Positions 59,114 to 64,000 of a DNA stretch of 64,000 nt are shown here, one piece after another. Under the pieces are notes generated by a model that searched no databases, was not told where the DNA came from, and saw only the letters and a list, made by a program, of their open reading frames with translations. The translations under genes were made by a program, and so were the position numbers. How positions within the stretch are numbered: the first letter of the stretch is position 1; each line of letters opens with the position of its first letter. The DNA is from an uncultured Duncaniella sp. (lineage in GTDB: Bacteria; Bacteroidota; Bacteroidia; Bacteroidales; Muribaculaceae), in contig CAJUGS010000002.1 in assembly GCA_910586305.1 (NCBI GenBank), positions 43,592 to 107,591 on the forward strand, read 5' to 3'.

Positions 59114-59923
59114 ATGATGGATATACTTGCCTATGACTTCTTCCGCAACGCACTGGCCGGAGTGGTGCTCCTGAGCATCGCCTCGGCCATGATAGGCACC
59201 TACATAGTGGCGCGCCGCCTCGTGGCTATCTCGGGCGGTGTCACCCACGCGTGCTTCGGCGGCCTGGGACTGGGCTACTTTCTCGGTGTCAGCCCGGTGG
59301 CCACGGCTGCAGTATTCGCCGTGGGCTCCTCGCTGGGAGTGCAGTGGATGTCGGAACGCCACAGTGTGCGCGAGGACTCGGCCATAGCTGTCATATGGGC
59401 CCTGGGCATGGCTGTGGGCACCATCTTCATCTTTCTCACACCGGGCTATGTGCCCGAGCTCAACTCGTTTCTCTTCGGCAACGTCATCACCATCTCCCGT
59501 GCCGACCTTCTGGCCTTCGGAGTGTTCACCCTCGTGCTCGGGGCGTTCATGGCCGTGAAGTTCAACGAAATCGTGGTGTGTGCGTTCGACCCCGACTTCG
59601 CCCGTGTCCGCCATCTCCCCGTGGGCCTCGTGACGACGGTCATGACCGTGCTTGTAGCCGTGTGCATAGTGCTCACCATCAGGCTCGTGGGCGTGATGCT
59701 GCTGATGTCGATGCTCGCCCTGCCCCAGATGTCGGCCGAGTGCTTCACCCATCGTTTCGGACGCATCATGCTCCTCTCGGCGGCCATCTCGCTGGCCTGC
59801 TCGGTGGGAGGGCTCTTTCTGTCGACAGTGGTCGACGTGCCCTGCTCGGCACTGATAGTGGTGCTCATGGCCGCGGCCTACACGGCAAGCAAAGGGATGT
59901 CTGCTCTCAGGCAACGCCGTTGA
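59114..59923 (+). CDS. Metal ABC transporter permease, ZnuB/MntB family
   Basis: A 269-residue inner-membrane protein with about eight TM helices of the ABC-3 family: YIVARRLVAISGGVTHACFGGLGLGYF, SVREDSAIAVIWALGMAVG, SFLFGNVITIS and LVGVMLLMSMLALPQMSAECF are the family landmarks. It would be the channel of a zinc or manganese uptake system. The ATPase and the binding protein are not adjacent, so partners must be elsewhere. Start could be 59114 or 59117 (ATGATG). Last gene of the psd operon, 33 bases after the preceding gene. Confidence 0.9.
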   Translation: MMDILAYDFFRNALAGVVLLSIASAMIGTYIVARRLVAISGGVTHACFGGLGLGYFLGVSPVATAAVFAVGSSLGVQWMSERHSVREDSAIAVIWALGMAVGTIFIFLTPGYVPELNSFLFGNVITISRADLLAFGVFTLVLGAFMAVKFNEIVVCAFDPDFARVRHLPVGLVTTVMTVLVAVCIVLTIRLVGVMLLMSMLALPQMSAECFTHRFGRIMLLSAAISLACSVGGLFLSTVVDVPCSALIVVLMAAAYTASKGMSALRQRR

Positions 59924-59951
59924 AAATCTGTGAAGAGGTGGAATAATTATT

Positions 59952-59981
59952 TTGAAATCAAGCGGAATAGTTGTATCTTTG
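59952..59981 (+). promoter_or_regulatory. Promoter of the ppiD gene
   Basis: TTG (59952-59954), 19-bp spacer, TATCTTTG (59974-59981); ATG at 60068, leader about 80 nt. Confidence 0.75.
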
Positions 59982-60067
59982 TGCATTAATTCCGCGCCAT
60001 AGCCCGGCAGCGGCAGAAAAACCATGACATTACCACAGAAAAAAATCAAAAATTCCTAAAACATAGA

Positions 60068-62137
60068 ATGGCAACACTCGAAAAAATCCGCAGCAAGTCA
60101 GTGCTCTTGCTCATCATCGTAGGAGCCGCACTGCTGGCTTTTATCATCGGTGACTTCTTTACCTCGGGCCGCACCCTCTTCGGCACCGGCACGACCATCG
60201 CCAAGGTAGGCGACCAGAAAATCGACGTACAGGAATATCAGCGCCGCGTCCAGCAGGCCCAGCAGCAGATGCAGCAGAGCGGCCAGAAGATGGACAACGC
60301 CATGCTCCAGCAGCAGGTGCTCGACGGCATGATTGCCGAGAAACTCTTCGACAAGGAGATTGAAAACCTCGGCCTCACCGTCACCGACGCAGAACTTTCG
60401 GAAGTCATGGTGGGCAAGAACTCGGCTATGGTTGACCGCATGATTCAGCAGCAGCTCCAGCTCCCCGACGCAGTGACCGCCCATGATATGGCCTTCAACC
60501 CCACAAAATACGGTATTCCCCAGGAGCAGGCCGTGCAGCTCCAGCAGTACTGGGTGGACCTCGAGAAGAACGTGGAGAAGATGCTCCTCCAGCAGAAGTT
60601 CAACAACCTCTTCTCGGGCGTGCTCGCAGCCAACGACCTCGACGCTAAGGCTATCTATGACGAAAACGCCGCTACCGCACACGTGGTCTATACCAAGCAG
60701 GAGCTCTCGAGCCTCAAGGACGACGAATATCCCGTGGAGAAGTCGGACATAGAGCGCCTCTACAACTCTGAGAAGAACCGCTATGCCATCGACGAGGAGC
60801 AGCGTCTCGCCAACTATATCTCTGTCAGCATCATACCCTCGTCGGATGACATCCTCAACGGACAGAAGAAGGTGGAAGAGGCCATTCTCGCCCTCAACAA
60901 CCAGCCCGAGACCCAGGGTATCGCCGAGATGACCGAGTTTGTGGTGAACCGCGAGAAGCTGTCGCAGACCGCCGTAGACAAGCAGTCGCGCCTCAAGGCC
61001 GCCCTCGACTCCCTCTCTGTGGGCCGTGCAACCCTTGTCAGCAAAATCGGTAACGATTACACCATCGCCAAGCTCCTCGGCAAGACCACCGAGAGCGAGA
61101 ACGTGAAGCTCGACTTCATGGCCGTGCAGGGCACCCGCGCTCAGATAGACTCGCTCACCGCGCTCCTCAACGCAGGAACTCCCTTTGACTCCATCGCAGC
61201 CTCTCCCCTCGTGGCCGGCTCGCAGAAAGCTTCTGAAGTGTCTCTCATCGACGCAAACTCCCATATGGTGAAGGAACTCATCGCAGGCCGTGAGACCGGA
61301 GTGTACTTCGCTCCCGACACAGCAGCTCAGGGCGGTCGCATCATCCGCATCGCCGAGCGTCCCGCTCCCGTAACCATCTATGAGGTTGCCAACGTCACCT
61401 TCACCACCGAGCCTTCCAACGCTACCATCAACAATCTCGAGAGCCGTCTCCAGACTTATGTGAGCAACCACAAGACCGCGCAGGCCTTCGTGGACAGCGC
61501 TCAGGCTGCCGGCTTCACCACATTCCCCGCATATGTCACCGGCTCAAGCCCGATGCTCGGCAACCTCAACGACTCGCACAACGCAGTGGCCTGGGTGATG
61601 GAAGCCAAGAAGGGAGAGGTATCGCCCGTATTCGGCGACATCCAGACCGGCCGTTTCCTGGCCGTGGCCCTCGACGATATCTATGAGGACTACACTCCCG
61701 CCCGCGATCCCCAGCTCAACGCCATGCTCACCGTGCGCGCTCGCAACGACAAGAAGGCTGCCAAGCTCATCTCCGACTATGAAGGAAAGGCCAAGGATGT
61801 GGCAGGCTACGCAGCCCTCATGAAGGCTTCGGTAGACACCACCACCGTAAACTTCGGCCAGTATTTCGTGCCCGGTATCGGTGCCAACGAGTCTGCACTC
61901 CAGGGCAAGGTGGCTGCCGCAAAGCCCGGCCAGCTCGTAGGCCCCATGCAGAGCGGCAACGCAGTGGTTGTGCTCACAGTCACAAACGTGGACAACGAAG
62001 GCCGTCCCTACAACTACGAGGAGAGCGCCGTGCGCTTCAACCAGCAGCGCGGAGCTGCCCGCCTGGGCAACTCGCTTGACCGCATCCTCCTTGGAAACCA
62101 GAAGGTCAAGAACAATATGACCACATTCTACAAGTAA
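60068..62137 (+). CDS. ppiD: Membrane-anchored peptidylprolyl isomerase/chaperone, PpiD/SurA-like
   Basis: A 689-residue envelope chaperone. One TM helix at the N-terminus (VLLLIIVGAALLAFIIGDFF, residues about 12-31), then a SurA-like N-terminal chaperone domain with VGDQKIDVQEYQRRVQQAQQ and a long helical glutamine-rich stretch (about 55-220), and the parvulin-like part that is weakly conserved in the middle. The last third (about 440-680, VANVTFTTEPSNATIN onward) is a second helical part. Acts on proteins leaving the Sec translocon. Length is larger than E. coli PpiD, typical for Bacteroidetes. A strong terminator follows. Confidence 0.93.
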   Translation: MATLEKIRSKSVLLLIIVGAALLAFIIGDFFTSGRTLFGTGTTIAKVGDQKIDVQEYQRRVQQAQQQMQQSGQKMDNAMLQQQVLDGMIAEKLFDKEIENLGLTVTDAELSEVMVGKNSAMVDRMIQQQLQLPDAVTAHDMAFNPTKYGIPQEQAVQLQQYWVDLEKNVEKMLLQQKFNNLFSGVLAANDLDAKAIYDENAATAHVVYTKQELSSLKDDEYPVEKSDIERLYNSEKNRYAIDEEQRLANYISVSIIPSSDDILNGQKKVEEAILALNNQPETQGIAEMTEFVVNREKLSQTAVDKQSRLKAALDSLSVGRATLVSKIGNDYTIAKLLGKTTESENVKLDFMAVQGTRAQIDSLTALLNAGTPFDSIAASPLVAGSQKASEVSLIDANSHMVKELIAGRETGVYFAPDTAAQGGRIIRIAERPAPVTIYEVANVTFTTEPSNATINNLESRLQTYVSNHKTAQAFVDSAQAAGFTTFPAYVTGSSPMLGNLNDSHNAVAWVMEAKKGEVSPVFGDIQTGRFLAVALDDIYEDYTPARDPQLNAMLTVRARNDKKAAKLISDYEGKAKDVAGYAALMKASVDTTTVNFGQYFVPGIGANESALQGKVAAAKPGQLVGPMQSGNAVVVLTVTNVDNEGRPYNYEESAVRFNQQRGAARLGNSLDRILLGNQKVKNNMTTFYK

Positions 62138-62157
62138 AGACTCTCACATCACAGATA

Positions 62158-62194
62158 TGAAAAAAGGTGCGTCCGGTCGGACGCACCTTTTTTT
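62158..62194 (+). terminator. Rho-independent terminator of ppiD
   Basis: AAAAAGGTGCGTCC (62161-62174) pairs with GGACGCACCTTTTT (62179-62192), loop GGTC, 14-bp stem, long T run. The ATG in front (62157) belongs to no gene. Confidence 0.92.
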
Positions 62195-62274
62195 GTGCTT
62201 TTTTTTGCAAAATATCATGAAATCCATAAAAAAATTTGTATTTTTACGACAAACCATAATAAACCAGTCACATT

Positions 62275-63810
62275 TTGAAAACTATCACACATCTATTTCT
62301 TGCATTCGCAAGTTCACTGCTGACAGTCGGAACGACCGTTGCCGCTCCGACAAAAATCCCGGCAAAGCTTCCCGGAATACCGATGGAAGAATCTCCGGTC
62401 TACAACCCTACGGGCAACGACGAACACTACATGATGAGCGTGGTCGAAGACCAGGGAATATTCGGAACCTCCGCACAGGATGGCTATAAAATGACCATCA
62501 GACGCGAGGCCGACGGAGAGACCATATGGTTCAGAGACCTCACTCCGGGTTTTAACCACCACAGCGACGACGAAGAGTACACGTGGATCAAAGGTACCAT
62601 CAGTGGCTCGGACATCACCGTAAAGGCCGGACAGGTGGTCTACGACAATGAATTCTACGGCCAGAAGCTTTATCTTGAGGCTGTCACCGTCAACGAGGCA
62701 GGAGCCGTGGACAAGTTCCTTGACGAATTCCACTTCACTATCGACGGCGACCGCATCATACAGTCCGACAACTCCACCTATCTCGCAGTGTATGAGGACG
62801 GGGAGACCATGGATGAGGCCGGCTTCTTCATATTCATGAACGATTTCGTCATCGAGCCCGTCGGCGAAATCACCGCATTCACCCCTCCCGCATCGGCCGG
62901 GATAGAAGACTGGCTCATGACGTGGGAAGGCGGCTCACGAAGCATCAAAGTGGCCCGCGACGGAGATAACTGCTATATAGCCGGTCTGTCCAATATGGCT
63001 CCGGACGACTATGTCTGCGGCACCGTCAGTGACAACGTGCTCACCATCAAGTCGGGCTATATCCTCACCTCCAACCCCATGCGCTACATCCGCCTCATCG
63101 GTGCAGAACAGGGAGAACCCGATGAATTCGGATTCCCCACACTTGCCATGACAATGTCGTATTCCTTTGACATCACCGACGACGGAAATATGCTCACCAT
63201 GAATCCTGCGGACAACTACATCGTGGAGTCGAGCTACAACTTCAGCAGTTTCTACAATGGATTTAAAGGAGTCAAGCTGTTTCCGTATGCCGGCGACAAA
63301 CCTGCCGTTCCCGCCGCCCCGGAAGTAGAACACGACCCCCTCAACGACATTCTGTCGATCACCATACCGTCGGCCGACATTAACGGCAATTACATCAACC
63401 CCAATCTGATTAGCTACAGAGTGGAATTTGACGGAACCCCCTACGAGTTCTCGCCCGAATACTATTTTGCCATATCCGAGCCCATGGTGGAGATTCCATA
63501 CTCCTTCACCGACTACTATGACATATATGTCAACGGCGCACTCCACACCATCTTCCTTCACAACACTCCCGAGTGGAACAGCGTGCAGGTAGTTGTAACA
63601 TACACTGTGGACGGTGTGGCCAATTCAAACTCATCGGATTCAAACTCGGCAATCAGCGACATCGCCGCTGAAGACCGACAGATTGTGAGCGAGACCTACA
63701 CCGATCTCACCGGACGACGCATCGCCACACCCGCCCGCGGTTCTATAGTAATAGTCACCACCATATATGACGACGGCTCGGTGGTCAACAGCAAACGCAT
63801 CGTGCGCTGA
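62275..63810 (+). CDS. Secreted protein of unknown function with T9SS-like C-terminal end
   Basis: A 511-residue exported protein that starts with TTG (MKTITHLFLAFASSLLTVGTTVAAPT), a normal signal peptide. The mature part is made of beta-strand-rich segments of about 90-110 residues (EDQGIFGTSAQDGYKMTIRRE; IEDWLMTWEGGSRSIKVARDGD), which appear to be two related repeats, and a fibronectin-like part (about 350-450, PAAPEVEHDPLNDILSITIP). The last 60 residues (AISDIAAEDRQIVSETYTDLTGRRI, then YDDGSVVNSKRIVR) look like a Muribaculaceae-type sorting end. Function unknown. A terminator follows. Confidence 0.75.
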   Translation: MKTITHLFLAFASSLLTVGTTVAAPTKIPAKLPGIPMEESPVYNPTGNDEHYMMSVVEDQGIFGTSAQDGYKMTIRREADGETIWFRDLTPGFNHHSDDEEYTWIKGTISGSDITVKAGQVVYDNEFYGQKLYLEAVTVNEAGAVDKFLDEFHFTIDGDRIIQSDNSTYLAVYEDGETMDEAGFFIFMNDFVIEPVGEITAFTPPASAGIEDWLMTWEGGSRSIKVARDGDNCYIAGLSNMAPDDYVCGTVSDNVLTIKSGYILTSNPMRYIRLIGAEQGEPDEFGFPTLAMTMSYSFDITDDGNMLTMNPADNYIVESSYNFSSFYNGFKGVKLFPYAGDKPAVPAAPEVEHDPLNDILSITIPSADINGNYINPNLISYRVEFDGTPYEFSPEYYFAISEPMVEIPYSFTDYYDIYVNGALHTIFLHNTPEWNSVQVVVTYTVDGVANSNSSDSNSAISDIAAEDRQIVSETYTDLTGRRIATPARGSIVIVTTIYDDGSVVNSKRIVR

Positions 63811-63841
63811 CACCCACCGCCATCATTCAATACACAAAAAG

Positions 63842-63888
63842 TCAACGAGAGGTGCCCTACGATACCGGACACCTCTCGTTGGCTTTTC
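63842..63888 (+). terminator. Terminator after the secreted protein gene
   Basis: CAACGAGAGGTG (63843-63854) pairs with CACCTCTCGTTG (63870-63881), 12-bp perfect stem, followed by GCTTTT. Confidence 0.85.
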
Positions 63889-63916
63889 CGTCACACGGGG
63901 TGACATAAACAAACAA

Positions 63917-63941
63917 CCTCCGCGAAATCACTTCGCGGAGG
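63917..63941 (-). terminator. Hairpin downstream of tRNA-Asn
   Basis: On the minus strand CCTCCGCGAA (63941-63932) pairs with TTCGCGGAGG (63926-63917), a 10-bp stem, 5-nt loop, followed by TTGTTTGTTT. Confidence 0.75.
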
Positions 63942-63948
63942 CTATTTG

Positions 63949-64000
63949 CGCTTCAGGATGGGCTTGAACCAACGACCCCCTGATTAACAGTCAGGTGCTC
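63949..64000 (-). tRNA. tRNA-Asn (GTT), 5' part outside the window
   Basis: Read on the minus strand: the anticodon arm CCTGA-CTGTTAA-TCAGG with the anticodon GTT is complete, followed by variable loop, a T arm with TTCAAGC and the 3' acceptor strand CTGAAGC at 63956-63950. The CCA end is not encoded. The D arm and 5' acceptor lie beyond base 64000. One T-T pair seems to occur in the T stem (GTTGG against CCATC). Confidence 0.88.

Noticed and set aside
62157..62489. An ATG-started frame after ppiD
   Set aside because: The first codons are the terminator hairpin of ppiD, and the rest overlaps the signal peptide region of the next gene in another frame.
1..64000. CRISPR arrays, insertion sequences, integrases, att sites
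   Set aside because: Looked for; no regular direct repeats with spacers, transposase motifs or tRNA-anchored duplications were seen. The partial tRNA-Asn at the right end could be an integration site, but nothing inside the window supports it.

Overview
This 64 kb window is a chromosomal stretch of a Bacteroidales bacterium. The fairly high GC content and the gene set suggest a Muribaculaceae-like gut commensal; the family is inferred and the order is well supported. The evidence is: promoters of the Bacteroidota type (TTG, about 20 bp, TAnnTTTG), no Shine-Dalgarno sequences, a PorZ-like protein of the type IX secretion system, lineage-restricted families (DUF4923, DUF4831, LruC/DUF4842, the GLMU-family protein, Hc1-like histone), and a xylose locus led by a Nudix-type regulator.

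Layout. 0-12.6 kb, plus strand: hpt (5' end missing), adk, xseB, an M13 peptidase, a HAD hydrolase, ribF, pyrG-yidC-trmB, an Mrp ATPase and a secreted endonuclease I. 12.7-15.6 kb: hexuronate catabolism (KDPG aldolase, uxuA, SDR mannonate oxidoreductase). 15.7-20.8 kb: DUF4923 protein, two glycosyltransferases, Nnr NAD(P)HX repair enzyme, DUF4831 protein. 20.9-24.7 kb, minus strand: U32 protein, aminotransferase, GLMU-family protein. 24.8-25.7 kb: a candidate non-coding RNA with its own promoter and terminator, then rplS. 25.9-31.3 kb, minus strand: xylR-xylB-xylA-xylT. 31.6-35.4 kb: OmpA-family porin, panB, a 57-aa histone-like protein, M16 peptidase. 35.4-39.8 kb, minus strand: an isolated pair made of a phage-type terminase large subunit with intact motifs and an 835-aa beta-rich protein. 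39.9-45.5 kb: GT10 fucosyltransferase, rdgB, PorZ-like protein, an unknown protein, manA. 45.6-49.6 kb, minus strand: recF, dciA, thioesterase, rRNA m5C methyltransferase, trmD. 49.9-52.2 kb: LruC-domain lipoprotein. 52.4-59.9 kb: a tightly packed operon psd-pssA-Ig-like lipoprotein-flippase-like protein-TM protein-aroA-TM protein-metal ABC permease. 60-64 kb: ppiD, a secreted protein, and a partial tRNA-Asn.

Most of the window is housekeeping and central metabolism. The parts most worth a second look are the terminase plus beta-rich protein pair, which has no capsid, portal or integrase gene near it, and the structured RNA candidate upstream of rplS. Many promoters lie so close to the start codon that the mRNAs must have very short leaders; the -7 element sometimes overlaps a spurious TTG start.
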